This document shows, one piece after another, positions 37,938 through 46,418 of a DNA stretch of 64,000 nt. How positions within the stretch are numbered: the stretch's first letter is position 1; each line of letters begins with the position of its first letter. The position numbers were made by a program, and so were the translations under genes. Source of the DNA: Chloroflexi bacterium ADurb.Bin180 (GTDB lineage Bacteria > Chloroflexota > Anaerolineae > UBA2200); NCBI GenBank assembly GCA_002070215.1, contig MWCV01000003.1, positions 1-64,000 on the forward strand, read 5' to 3'. The notes beneath the pieces were generated by a model that made no database searches, was not told where the DNA came from, and saw only the letters and a list, made by a program, of their open reading frames with translations.

Positions 37938-39665
37938 CTAGAATCGCCCTACGCAGGCGCTGTGGCAGGCGCTGTGGCAGGCGCTATGACACACGCAGGC
38001 ACTGTGACAGGCGCTGTGACAGGCATCGTGTACGCAGGCGCTGTGGCACGCGTCGTGGACGCACGCGCTGTGGCAGGCACTATGACAGGCACTATGACAG
38101 GCGTCATAGCCGGCCGCAGCGGCCGACTCTTTGCCTGTCACCTTGGCGACTGCGCCCTCGATCCCGGCCGCAACCTTGGACACCGTCGTCTCCACGCTGC
38201 GGCTCACGTCGCGAGCGAGGCTCTCGATAGGCGTCACCGCTTGCTCGGCCGCCCGGGCCAGAGGACCGGGTTCGGCTGCGGACCCTCCCCCGAGCGGCTG
38301 CGGCGCGCTGGGGCGATCGCGAATGATGATCCAGGGCGTGTAGGGCTGCCGCCACACCGTGGGCCCCTCGCGCACTGTGGTCGGCGCACGGTCGAACTCG
38401 TCCCAGGCATCACGAATACGTTTGTCGTAAGATTCCCTGGTGGCCTTGGGATCGGCGTTCCAGACCTTGGGTTGGATGGCCGCCGCCACCGCACTCAGAA
38501 TCGTCGGCACTTTGGCCTGGTCAATCGTGCCGTCCTCCAGCAGAGCATCAACCAGGGCCTTCTCATAGGCCGTCATCTCGCTCTTGGGGTTGGTGACCTC
38601 GAGCTGCAGCGGGTTGCGGTTAATGATGGATAAAACGCCGCGATTCACCAACGATAGGACAATCAACGTGATCGTCCGCGCCGAATTGCCCATGTAGAAT
38701 GCCGTCTCAATGGCATTCAGGTCCGGGACAACGCCCGCTGTCTCAAACGTCTCCAGCTCAATCTCCGGAGGCTCATAGACTGGCTTCTTGGGCCGGCGCT
38801 TGACCACCAGTGCCACGACCACAGCGACTCCGAGAACCACTATCATTCCCATGCAAAAGATGAGCCCCAGCGCCGCCCGAGTCCATCCTGTCCCGCCAGA
38901 TGGCTGGACTGGCGTTGGGCTGGGTTTCAGCGGGATTTCGGTCTCGCTCGTCGTTGGGATCGTGCTGCCCCGCAGGTAGAACGGCGGTTGAATCTTGCCC
39001 TTGGGCGGCACGTTCTTTTTTTCAACATAGATGGACAGCCAGTTCTTGCCAGTAGTCTCGTCGGGGGTTGGGAAGTAGACCCAGCGCGTGAAGTCGCTCA
39101 GCCGACCCACCTTCACGCCGGCCGCGTTCACAATCGCATCGGTCACTTGCTCGGGCCTGGTAATGTCGGCAGGCAGCTCGATTGGCAGAACGAAGGTCGC
39201 TCCGAGCACTTCGATCCCCAGTGACCACTCGCCCGATGCCCAGCCGATGATCCGATAGTCCTCACCGTCGATCTTGGTGGCGTCAAAGACAGAGCGATCC
39301 ACGGTGTAGCGGACGGTGAGCACATACTGGCTCCCCTTGCGGGTGCTGGTCGCAAAGAGCGCTGAGTACACTCCGGCGCGGCCGGTAGGCTGGAGCGTCA
39401 CCTGGAAACGCCCGTCGGGGCCAGAACCGTAGGCTTCGAGGATCGTGTGCGGACTCTCCAGCGGTGGCAGTTCCTTGATGCGGTCGCGGCCATTTTCGCG
39501 CTCGGTGAAAGTCAGCTCGTACTTGACCCGCAGTCGACCATCTTGAAGGACGGTGACGTAGTAGTCGGATTTATTCAGAGTGACTGGATCTTGGGCCTGC
39601 ACCGCGGCCGGCATGGAGACAAGCACAATCAGCAGGGCCGCCAGGGCCAATAGCCATCTCTTCAT
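37938..39665 (-). CDS. DUF2207-like membrane protein with C-terminal Ala-Cys-His-Ser repeat tail
   Basis: This 575-residue protein has a signal peptide (MKRWLLALAALLIVLVSMPA), an outer DUF2207 domain (about 25-235), a Pro/Thr linker, one membrane helix (264-288) followed by basic KRRPKK, a cytoplasmic domain with a winged-helix-like part, an amphipathic helix and a tail (about 521-575) made of ACHS repeats. The tail has nine CHSA units, two VHDA spacers, 13 Cys and 11 His, and ends ACVGRF. By the positive-inside rule the tail is in the cytoplasm, where the radical SAM enzyme of the next gene could reach it. The start at 39665 has GGAGGAGG upstream; the longer reading from 39770 would include the promoter. 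Confidence 0.85.
   Translation of the reverse strand: MKRWLLALAALLIVLVSMPAAVQAQDPVTLNKSDYYVTVLQDGRLRVKYELTFTERENGRDRIKELPPLESPHTILEAYGSGPDGRFQVTLQPTGRAGVYSALFATSTRKGSQYVLTVRYTVDRSVFDATKIDGEDYRIIGWASGEWSLGIEVLGATFVLPIELPADITRPEQVTDAIVNAAGVKVGRLSDFTRWVYFPTPDETTGKNWLSIYVEKKNVPPKGKIQPPFYLRGSTIPTTSETEIPLKPSPTPVQPSGGTGWTRAALGLIFCMGMIVVLGVAVVVALVVKRRPKKPVYEPPEIELETFETAGVVPDLNAIETAFYMGNSARTITLIVLSLVNRGVLSIINRNPLQLEVTNPKSEMTAYEKALVDALLEDGTIDQAKVPTILSAVAAAIQPKVWNADPKATRESYDKRIRDAWDEFDRAPTTVREGPTVWRQPYTPWIIIRDRPSAPQPLGGGSAAEPGPLARAAEQAVTPIESLARDVSRSVETTVSKVAAGIEGAVAKVTGKESAAAAGYDACHSACHSACHSACVHDACHSACVHDACHSACHSACVCHSACHSACHSACVGRF
37947..38105 (-). repeat. Degenerate 12-base tandem repeat encoding ACHS units
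   Basis: The 3' end of the DUF2207-like gene is built from imperfect 12-base units (GCC-TGY-CAY-AGY) with two VHD interruptions and one VC. Synonymous codons vary between units (TGT/TGC, CAT/CAC, AGT/AGC, GCC/GCG), so the repeat has been kept for its protein sequence rather than formed by recent slippage. Confidence 0.9.
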
Positions 39666-39699
39666 CAGCAATCGCCTCCTCCGTGATCCTCGCGGAGTC

Positions 39700-39729
39700 A
39701 CTATACCATAGTACGGAACGCCACGCCAA
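39700..39729 (-). promoter_or_regulatory. Promoter of the ACHS/radical SAM operon
   Basis: On the minus strand TTGGCG (39729-39724), an 18-base spacer and TATAGT (39705-39700), 35 bases before the DUF2207-like start. It lies between the end of the glycosyltransferase gene and the operon, so the operon need not be read from the upstream genes. Confidence 0.6.
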
Positions 39730-39756
39730 AAAGGGCGGCCCAAAGGAGAGAGCCAC

Positions 39757-40866
39757 CTACCCCTTGCCAACCATCTCCAGAACGCGCAGCACGGTGGCGG
39801 CGCAGGCCGGCCAGGTGAAGCGTGTTGACTGTCGGTAGCCGCGTTCTATCATGCCCTGGCGCAGGCTCTGGTCGGTCAGAACCGAGAACAGCACCTCCGC
39901 CCACTGCCCGGCGTCGTGAGGGTCCAGCAGAACAGCGGCGTCACCCGCCACCTCGGGCACGGATGAAGCATTGGAACAGAGCACCGGGCAGCCGCAGGCC
40001 ATAGCCTCCAGCACGGGAAAACCAAACCCCTCGTACAGGCTCGGCAGCACGAATGCCAGCGCTCCGCTGAACAGAGCCGGCAGATCCTCGTCGGCGACAA
40101 AGCCGAGGAAGTGAACTCGCTCGTCCAGGCCCAGTTCGTGCACGCGGGCAAACAGCGGCTCGTAGAGCCAGCCCTTTTTGCCGGCAATCACCCAGTGCAG
40201 GTCGAGGCCGCCTTTCACCAGCTCCGGCAGCGCTTCCAGAACGACGTTCAGGTTCTTGCGCGAGTGCAGGGTACCCACATACAATACGTAGGGAAAGGTG
40301 ATCTGGTGTCGCTCCAGCACCGCTCGACGCGCACGCTCATCCTCGACTCTGTGGTAGAGCGGATTGAGGCCTGGATAGGCCACGGTGATCGATTCAGCCC
40401 TGGCCAGACCGTGCTTGACCAGGTCATCGCGAGTCGCCACTGAGTCAGCCAGGATGTGAGCAGCGTTTGCGGCGTTGTAGGCGGTCGACCAGCGCAGGTA
40501 GCGGCCGGCCCAGGGCGTGTGCGCCTGCGGATAGTACAAGTAGCCCAGGTCGTGCACGGTAACGACAGAGCGCCGCGGATGAACCACTGGTAGCACGTGA
40601 GCCGGCACAAAGAGCACGTCTGGAGCCGACCGTGCCATCTCGACCGAAAGCCGCAGATGCGTCCACAGTCGAGGAAAGGGAATGATGCGTTCCTCGCAGC
40701 GATCCGACGGGGGAAATAGCCCATCCGCAGGCCTCTGATTGAAGTAAAGGCGATAGCGGTTCTGCTGGTCCAGTTCGAGCAGCGAACGCAGCAGGTGCAG
40801 CGTATAGTTCTCCGTACCAGTGCGCTGCAGGGCAGCGGCCCTGCTGGCATCGACGCCGATCAACAT
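39757..40866 (-). CDS. Glycosyltransferase family 4
   Basis: This 369-residue GT-B fold glycosyltransferase begins [21 protein letters not shown], the usual donor-independent loop of GT4 enzymes. The C-terminal half has [20 protein letters not shown] and the [17 protein letters not shown] donor-binding motif with the two glutamates of the EX7E motif. It would add a sugar to a lipid-linked or surface glycan in the cytoplasm. It starts 7 bases after the mevalonate kinase stop and shares its promoter, though no functional link between the two is obvious. Confidence 0.9.
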   Translation of the reverse strand: MLIGVDASRAAALQRTGTENYTLHLLRSLLELDQQNRYRLYFNQRPADGLFPPSDRCEERIIPFPRLWTHLRLSVEMARSAPDVLFVPAHVLPVVHPRRSVVTVHDLGYLYYPQAHTPWAGRYLRWSTAYNAANAAHILADSVATRDDLVKHGLARAESITVAYPGLNPLYHRVEDERARRAVLERHQITFPYVLYVGTLHSRKNLNVVLEALPELVKGGLDLHWVIAGKKGWLYEPLFARVHELGLDERVHFLGFVADEDLPALFSGALAFVLPSLYEGFGFPVLEAMACGCPVLCSNASSVPEVAGDAAVLLDPHDAGQWAEVLFSVLTDQSLRQGMIERGYRQSTRFTWPACAATVLRVLEMVGKG

Positions 40867-40873
40867 GGCTTGC

Positions 40874-41851
40874 TCATTCGCCGGCCCCGGAGCGAGAAGG
40901 CGCCGGTGTCTGTCTGACCTGCGTCGTGATCACCTGCACTGCCCCGGCGGCACGCACACTCGCGGCGACCTTCCCAGCCCCATTCTTTGAGACCAGCGCC
41001 ACCATGTTGCCACCACGCCCCGCGCCGCATAGCTTGGCCCCTTCCGCTCCTGCGGCCAGCGCAGCCGAGATGAGCTTTTCCAATTCGGGGCTGGACACGC
41101 CGGTCTCCCGCAGCAGCTCCTGGTTCTGGTTCATCAGGCCACCGAGGGATCCGGTCTGCCCGGTCTCAATCGCCCGTCGGGCCAGTGCGGCGATCATACC
41201 GATGCGGTCGAACAGGGCCTCGAACCGCTGCCGGTCGGCCTCCCAGCTCCGCCGCACGTCTTCCACGGCCACGCGTGTGGGACTGCGAACACCCGTGTCG
41301 GCGATCACCAGATTGAACGGCCGGCGAACATGCAGCAGCTCAATCGGGCTGCTTCTCACAAAGTAGATGGGGTTGGCATAGCTGACAACCGTGTTGTCGA
41401 TACCGCTCGGCGTACCGTGGTGGATTACCTCCGTCGCAAAGACCAGCGCCGAAACCTCTTCTGTGCTCAGCGACGCACCCAGGTGCTGCGCCAGGGCGCG
41501 GACCATCGCCGTAGCCACCGCTGCTCCGCTGCCCATGCCACTGGCAACGGGCACGGTGGAAGTCACCGTAATGGTCAGGTCGGGCATGTCGGGGCACCCT
41601 AGGTTGCGCAGAACGTTGCGCACCGTCGCTTCAAGGGCGAAGGCAGTCTCTCCCCGAACAACGACATCTCCCAGGTGATGGCTAACCTCGAGGTCAGGAG
41701 CATGGATCCAGATTCCTTGCCGTTGCGTGCCCTTTTCTACTGTCGCCCTGGCGCAGACCTCCGGCACCGGCACGGCGATGGCCGGCCTGCCGTACACCAC
41801 GGCATGCTCTCCGAACAGGATCACTTTGCCCGGAGCAGACGCAGAGCTCAA
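40874..41851 (-). CDS. mvk: Mevalonate kinase
   Basis: This kinase phosphorylates mevalonate in the route to isopentenyl diphosphate. The 325-residue GHMP kinase has ASAPGKVILFGEHAVVYGRP at the N-terminus, the ATP loop PVASGMGSGAAVATA, HGTPSGIDNTV with the catalytic Asp, and a C-terminal KLCGAGRGGNMVAL loop, all in mevalonate-kinase form. The start is TTG at 41851 with AAGGAGG just upstream. HMG-CoA reductase, HMG-CoA synthase and a thiolase are encoded 2-6 kb upstream on the same strand, but in a separate transcript. Later kinases or the decarboxylase of the pathway are not in the window. Confidence 0.93.
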   Translation of the reverse strand: MSSASAPGKVILFGEHAVVYGRPAIAVPVPEVCARATVEKGTQRQGIWIHAPDLEVSHHLGDVVVRGETAFALEATVRNVLRNLGCPDMPDLTITVTSTVPVASGMGSGAAVATAMVRALAQHLGASLSTEEVSALVFATEVIHHGTPSGIDNTVVSYANPIYFVRSSPIELLHVRRPFNLVIADTGVRSPTRVAVEDVRRSWEADRQRFEALFDRIGMIAALARRAIETGQTGSLGGLMNQNQELLRETGVSSPELEKLISAALAAGAEGAKLCGAGRGGNMVALVSKNGAGKVAASVRAAGAVQVITTQVRQTPAPSRSGAGE

Positions 41852-42130
41852 GCTCCTCCTTCAGTCGACGCACCGCGCGGCGACACCCCGGCTCGGATGC
41901 TGGCGGCCGAACGGTGCGCTGCTTCCCCTGATTGTCCGCCTATTCTACGGCATAACCCCCGGCTGGCCAACCCTTCGGCCCGGGTACAGTTCCACAGTGC
42001 CCACGCGAGTGCTACGCCGGGCGGGTCAGCCCGAACCCGTTGCCTCGTCTGTCGTCGAGCGCTCGCCGCATCCAGGATGCTGCACCTCGATACACGAATC
42101 CGTGACCTCTAGATTCTTTGCTGCCATCTA
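41852..42130. other. Intergenic region before mevalonate kinase
   Basis: About 280 bases between the mevalonate kinase start and the terminator of the HEAT-repeat gene. Apart from the mevalonate kinase promoter at 41942-41970 I see no gene, RNA or repeat in it. Confidence 0.6.
41942..41970 (-). promoter_or_regulatory. Promoter of mevalonate kinase and GT4
   Basis: On the minus strand TTGGCC (41970-41965), a 17-base spacer and TAGAAT (41947-41942), about 90 bases before the TTG start. Confidence 0.65.
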
Positions 42131-42168
42131 GAAAACGAAGAGGCGCCTTCCCGTTCGGGCAGGCGCCT
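42131..42168 (-). terminator. Terminator after the HEAT-repeat gene
   Basis: Two palindromic AGGCGCCT arms (42141-42148 and 42161-42168) enclose CCCG-TT-CGGG, giving a long GC stem. On the minus strand it is followed by CTTCGTTTTC. Confidence 0.8.
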
Positions 42169-42219
42169 GAGTCTGGCGAGGGGGCTCTCCCCCATCGTGT
42201 GGTGACGAGGCAGTTCGAG

Positions 42220-42741
42220 CTAGGCCTTGGCCATTTCCTTGAGCGCTTTGACGTACAGATTGCGAACGCCGCTGTTCTGCTCGGTCTCGCTCAGCGTCTC
42301 AAGTACGGTGGCCAGTTCTTTCCGCCTCTCCCGATGGTGTTTGGCGATCTCCGTCAGTGCAAATGCAGCACACCAGCGGACGACAGTGCTCTTGTCCTTC
42401 AGGTTCTCGAGCAGCTTGGGAACGGCCTTCTCAACCTCCGCCGGGTATTTCCGCGCAATGTGGCCAATCGCTTCGGGGCAGCCCCACCTGACTCGCGGGA
42501 CCCGGTAGTCAATGTACTCGACAATCACATCGACATAGGGCAGCATCAGCTCAGGCGCTTCCTGCGACACAAACTTCATTACCTCAGCCGCGGTCCCCCT
42601 GTCGACGTCATTGCCAGTTTTGAGGACATCAAAGAGCTCAGCCAGAGCCCCCTTGTCCTTACAGGCCAGCTCGGTCATTGCTGCCACCTGCTCCTTGTGT
42701 TTCAGACCCGACGACGCAATCTCGCGTATGGTCTTGGCCAT
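42220..42741 (-). CDS. HEAT-repeat protein
   Basis: This 173-residue all-helical protein is built of HEAT-like repeats. Repeat-type helices can be seen around VDRGTAAEVMKFVSQEAPEL, PRVRWGCPEAIGHIARKYP and TVVRWCAAFALTEIAKHH. There is no catalytic motif or signal peptide, so it is probably a cytoplasmic protein-interaction module. Two adjacent ATGs are possible; 42741 is preferred since GGAG then lies 6 bases upstream (42744 would leave 3). It lies downstream of the MBL-fold gene and ends before a terminator. Confidence 0.75.
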   Translation of the reverse strand: MAKTIREIASSGLKHKEQVAAMTELACKDKGALAELFDVLKTGNDVDRGTAAEVMKFVSQEAPELMLPYVDVIVEYIDYRVPRVRWGCPEAIGHIARKYPAEVEKAVPKLLENLKDKSTVVRWCAAFALTEIAKHHRERRKELATVLETLSETEQNSGVRNLYVKALKEMAKA

Positions 42742-42882
42742 CATCCTCTCCTCTCTGCTCACTGTAGCTGCTTGGACCCGGCTCCTGCTGTGGACCCACT
42801 CACAAGCCACGTAACCTGAGCAAGCCCTCAAGAATCATCCTCGCCTGCGGCGGCATCTCTGCCATCGCTTGCAGGCTCGCCT

Positions 42883-43467
42883 CTACTCCAGCCGCCTGAT
42901 CGGTCCGTGCGCAGGATAGACCCGGGTCGCCCCCCGCGCTCGCAGCAGCCTCCAGCTTGCCAGCGCGACGGGGTTGTCAAAGGCATAGGCTTCCGGCGAT
43001 AGGTCACCGGTAAAGACGGAACCATCATCGAGGAGCAGCGAGACGCAGTGCTCGGAATGCCCGGGGGTGTGCAGGATCTCCCCGCTGATTCCCATCTGGC
43101 CCAGGAGCAAGCGGCTCTGCGCGCACGGGATGACGATGTTGCCCTCCATCGTGATGTCGACGTACCTGTCTTCGGGCTTGGTCCAGGTTTTCATGATCGG
43201 AATCGCATCGACCTGGACGTCCAGCACCAGAAGAGATACGCCCTCCCGCTTCATCTCCTCGGCCAGGCCCGCGTGGTCGATGTGATAATGCGTGGCGAAG
43301 GCATAGCAGAGCTCGCCCAGAGGCACGCCCATCTTGGCGAGGTTCGCCTTCATGGTACCCATTGTACCCGGCCAGCCGATATCGACCAGCAGGCGAGAAT
43401 GCCCCGCGCTGACTACCCAGTAGTTGGTCGAGCGATAGCCCACGTTCACAATCGTCAACGGTGCCAT
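42883..43467 (-). CDS. MBL-fold metallo-hydrolase
   Basis: This 194-residue metallo-beta-lactamase-fold protein has the metal motif THYHIDHAG, followed by HTPGHSEHCVSL, TGDLSPE and the final YPAHGPI histidine, all in the order expected for a two-metal hydrolase. Thioester or lactone hydrolysis is common in this fold; the substrate is unknown. The ATG at 43467 has AGGG upstream. The preceding 270 bases contain the terminator of the mevalonate operon, so it is probably transcribed from its own promoter, which I could not place. Confidence 0.83.
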   Translation of the reverse strand: MAPLTIVNVGYRSTNYWVVSAGHSRLLVDIGWPGTMGTMKANLAKMGVPLGELCYAFATHYHIDHAGLAEEMKREGVSLLVLDVQVDAIPIMKTWTKPEDRYVDITMEGNIVIPCAQSRLLLGQMGISGEILHTPGHSEHCVSLLLDDGSVFTGDLSPEAYAFDNPVALASWRLLRARGATRVYPAHGPIRRLE

Positions 43468-43675
43468 TTGTGCCCTAGCTTGTGATTCCTGCCCCGCACG
43501 ATCATGTCGCCCTTTGCCAGGCCAGAAACACGAGGAATGCCAGCGGAACTCTGGCGCAGTATACCGCATCACAGCCGGGACGCCTCGCCACCATCTGGTA
43601 ATGGTGGGCTGCGCCCTTGGGCCAATGTACCTGCCACCGTGATGCACGATCCGCAAGGTCGGGTGCCCAGCGCGC

Positions 43676-43716
43676 AAAAAAGACAAAAAGCGCCCTCCTG
43701 GTTCGAAGAGCGCTTT
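43676..43716 (-). terminator. Terminator of the mevalonate operon
   Basis: On the minus strand AAAGCGC (43716-43710) pairs with GCGCTTT (43693-43687), followed by TTGTCTTTTTT. It lies 25 bases after the DUF35 gene. Confidence 0.85.
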
Positions 43717-43740
43717 GTGCGTTTCAGAGTTCGATGGCTA

Positions 43741-44145
43741 CTAGCGTGACGCGGCAATCACCGGCCGGAACTTGTACCCATACACCACCATGCCGTTCTC
43801 GCCCTCTTCCTTCAGCTTGCGCGTGACCATCTCGACCGGCATGCCGATTCGTACGTCTGCCTCGTCCACGTCGGTGAGCTGAGCGGTCAGCAGGGGGCCC
43901 TCCTCGAGCTTGATCAGCGCCATGGTGTAGGGCTGATACTCGGTGTAGCCAGCAGGCGCATCGGCCACGTGCGCAAACGAGTAGACCTCGCCCTTGCCGC
44001 CAAAGGTCCGCAGGTCCTGACCCGCCTCCGTGCAGTGAGGACACAGGTCACGCGGGGGAAAGATGGGCTTGCCGCACACCCGGCAGGTCTCGCCGACGAG
44101 GCCGTATCTGGTTTTCTCCGTTCTCCAATAGCGTGCTACGTTCAT
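43741..44145 (-). CDS. DUF35 OB-fold/zinc-ribbon acyl-CoA-associated protein
   Basis: This 134-residue protein has an N-terminal rubredoxin-like zinc ribbon (CRVCGKP, then DLCPHC) and a C-terminal OB fold (GEVYSFAHVADAPAGY). In archaea such DUF35 proteins bridge acetoacetyl-CoA thiolase and HMG-CoA synthase and share a CoA tunnel between them. Here the gene directly follows the thiolase and HMG-CoA synthase genes, as in archaea. The start at 44145 has GGAGG 7 bases upstream. Confidence 0.9.
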   Translation of the reverse strand: MNVARYWRTEKTRYGLVGETCRVCGKPIFPPRDLCPHCTEAGQDLRTFGGKGEVYSFAHVADAPAGYTEYQPYTMALIKLEEGPLLTAQLTDVDEADVRIGMPVEMVTRKLKEEGENGMVVYGYKFRPVIAASR

Positions 44146-44178
44146 TTCCAACCTCCAAGCTGGGGACTTGGTCCCCGA

Positions 44179-45327
44179 CTAGACTTCCAGGATATGAGTG
44201 ATGGCTGTGGCGCCCGTGCCGCCCAGACTCTGGGTCATGCCCAGATGAGCCTCGACCTGATTCGCGCCTGCTTCGCCGCGCAATTGCTGCGCCGCTTCTA
44301 CGATTTGATAGACTCCACTGGCCCCGATGGGGTGCCCGCGGGCTTTCAAGCCCCCCATAGTGCAAATGGGCATTTTGCCATGGAGGTCGAATTGACCGCC
44401 CTTGGCCAGGTGCGTTGCCTTGCCTCGTTCGGCAAAACCGCAGGCTTCCAGCGATAGTGCCGCCAGTATGGAGAAGGCATCGTGCAGTTCAAAGAACTGC
44501 ACATCTCCCGGTCCGATCCCCGCCTGCAGAAAAGCGCGCTGTGCCGAGAGAAACGCCGCCTGCAAGAACAGCACGTCATTGCGGCTGTGCAGAGCGAGCC
44601 GATCCGTTGCCGCCGCCGAAGCGCGAATCCGCACCGGCTTTTCGCTGAATCGCGAGGCAATGTCGCTGGGGCAAAGCAGCACTGCCGCCGCTCCGTCGCA
44701 CAGTGGGGCGCCGTCGAACATGCTGATGGGATCGGCCACCATGCCCGCCCGGGCATAGGCCTCGGCCGAAATGGGCGACCGATACATCGCGTGCGGATTG
44801 TTGACCCCGTTGGCATGGGCGATCACCGCGAAAGGCGCGAAAGCCTCATGCGCCACGCCATACTCGTGCATATAGCGGCGCATCATCAGCCCGGCCATAG
44901 CAGGTATGGTCACGCCCTGGTTGCCCTCATACTCGGCGTCGGTGCCATAGGCCCAGGCCGCATTTGACGTCTCTGTGTCGGCATCGGTGGTCTTTTCAAC
45001 CCCGCAGGCGATGATGAAATCGTGCACCCCGCTGGCCACGGCCAGATAGCCCTGGCGAACCGCAGCCGCGCCCGAGGCATCAGCGGCCTCGATCTTGCAC
45101 GCCTCCGCTCCGCCGAGCCCACCCCAGTCCGCCAGCAGCGCACCCAGGTGCTGCTGCGCGGTCAGCTCTCCTGAGAGCATGTTGCCGACATACAGGGCAT
45201 CCACCCTCTCAGCATGCGAGTCTTTGATCGCGCCGATCATGGCGTCAACGGCCAGGTCGCGCAGCGAGCGCTCCCAGTGTTCGCCTACATCAGTTTGTCC
45301 GATGCCAATGATGCTTACTTCGCGCAA
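44179..45327 (-). CDS. Archaeal-type thiolase (acetoacetyl-CoA forming?), catalytic Cys replaced
   Basis: This 382-residue thiolase-fold protein matches the archaeal acetyl-CoA acetyltransferases that supply HMG-CoA synthase. The His motif ELHDAFSI and the C-terminal GGLKARGHPIGASGVYQ motif are present. At the nucleophile position, normally AACASG, the sequence reads EAADASGAAA: residue 83 is Asp (codon GAT at 45079-45081). The nearest cysteine is C77. So either it is not an active thiolase or it works by another residue. The start is TTG at 45327 with GGAGG 10 bases upstream. It lies between the HMG-CoA synthase and DUF35 genes. Confidence 0.85.
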   Translation of the reverse strand: MREVSIIGIGQTDVGEHWERSLRDLAVDAMIGAIKDSHAERVDALYVGNMLSGELTAQQHLGALLADWGGLGGAEACKIEAADASGAAAVRQGYLAVASGVHDFIIACGVEKTTDADTETSNAAWAYGTDAEYEGNQGVTIPAMAGLMMRRYMHEYGVAHEAFAPFAVIAHANGVNNPHAMYRSPISAEAYARAGMVADPISMFDGAPLCDGAAAVLLCPSDIASRFSEKPVRIRASAAATDRLALHSRNDVLFLQAAFLSAQRAFLQAGIGPGDVQFFELHDAFSILAALSLEACGFAERGKATHLAKGGQFDLHGKMPICTMGGLKARGHPIGASGVYQIVEAAQQLRGEAGANQVEAHLGMTQSLGGTGATAITHILEV

Positions 45328-45371
45328 GAGAAAGGAACCTCCGTTGCGCCAATGCCTGTTGCGGCGCTCAT

Positions 45372-46418
45372 CTAGTGCATCTCCAGCTTGCGCCGGTAAC
45401 GCACGTAGACGGCGTAATCGATTCGCTTGCGCCGGGCCATATAGTCCCTCGTGGCCGGCGCCAGCGCCTGCCGCTCCTTGATGAAATCGGTGACCACGAA
45501 CGAGAACGCATCGCTCCCTGCCCCCGACCCAAATGAGGCCAGGAGAATCCGGTCTCCGGGCCTGGCCGCGTCGAGCACGGCCGTGAAACCCAGCATCGCC
45601 GCCGCGGCGTAGGTATTGCCTACCATCCCCGACAGCAGACCAACTTTGATCTGATCCTTGTTGAAACCAAGCATCTGCGCCACACGCTGCGGAAACTTGA
45701 CGTTCGGCTGATGAAACACGGCTGCCGCAAAGTCACTTGGCTTGAGGGCCAGCTCTTCGAGCAGCGCCTGCACCGAGCCCGTGATGTGCCTAAAGTACGC
45801 CGGCTCGCCGGTAAACCTTCCACCGTGCTCCGGATAGTGCCTGTATGGCCGACGGAAAAAGTCGGGCGTGTCAGTCACGAAGGAGTAGGACGCCTCCAGA
45901 TAGGCCAGGCTCTGCTCGCGCGGACCGACGATGTAGGCCGCACCGCCCGCGGCAGTGGTGTACTCCAGAGCATCGCCCGGTCGACCCTGAGCCGTGTCGG
46001 CGCCGATGGCCAGGGCATAATCGCCCATGCCAGAGCCTACCAGGCCAAACGCTGCCTGAAGCGCCTCCGTGCCGGCTTTGCAGGCAAACTGCCAGTCACC
46101 TGCGCTCACCGACGGCGTCGCGCCGATGGCCTCGGCCACGATTGTCCCCGTCGGCTTGACCGCGTAGGGGTGCGATTCGCTGCCCACCCACACCGCGCGC
46201 AGCTCCTGCGCATTCACCTGGCCGCGCTTGAGCGCATTGCGTGCGGCTTCAATGGCAATGGTGGCGGTGTCCTCGTCCAGCCCCGGGACAGACTTTTCCT
46301 CAATCGGCACGCCGCCGTGCCCGCCCGTCCACACGCGCGAGACCTCGGCCGCGGGCAGCCGATAGCGAGGCACATACGCCCCGTACCCGACGATGCCCAC
46401 GCCCCTATTTGGCTTCAC
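45372..46418 (-). CDS. mvaS: Hydroxymethylglutaryl-CoA synthase (archaeal type)
   Basis: This enzyme condenses acetyl-CoA and acetoacetyl-CoA to HMG-CoA. The 348-residue protein has the archaeal-type layout: [15 protein letters not shown] at the N-terminus, the nucleophile C113 in [13 protein letters not shown], and the His motif [15 protein letters not shown]. The start is GTG at 46418, with GAGG 8 bases upstream, and overlaps the end of the HMG-CoA reductase gene by 14 bases, so the two are translationally linked. The thiolase and DUF35 genes follow, reproducing the archaeal gene order. Confidence 0.93.
   Translation of the reverse strand: MKPNRGVGIVGYGAYVPRYRLPAAEVSRVWTGGHGGVPIEEKSVPGLDEDTATIAIEAARNALKRGQVNAQELRAVWVGSESHPYAVKPTGTIVAEAIGATPSVSAGDWQFACKAGTEALQAAFGLVGSGMGDYALAIGADTAQGRPGDALEYTTAAGGAAYIVGPREQSLAYLEASYSFVTDTPDFFRRPYRHYPEHGGRFTGEPAYFRHITGSVQALLEELALKPSDFAAAVFHQPNVKFPQRVAQMLGFNKDQIKVGLLSGMVGNTYAAAAMLGFTAVLDAARPGDRILLASFGSGAGSDAFSFVVTDFIKERQALAPATRDYMARRKRIDYAVYVRYRRKLEMH

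Noticed and set aside
37947-38105. CRISPR-like short repeats
   Set aside because: The units are contiguous 12-mers without spacers and lie in frame within a coding region.
37065-38633. A 522-codon open frame on the plus strand across the radical SAM gene and the ACHS tail
   Set aside because: It is antisense to two well-supported genes, has no recognisable domain and no RBS, and its AGAVAG-like stretch is the mirror of the ACHS repeat.
41675-42112. Plus-strand frame before the HEAT-repeat gene
   Set aside because: It is mostly antisense to mevalonate kinase, and the rest is low-information intergenic DNA without an RBS.
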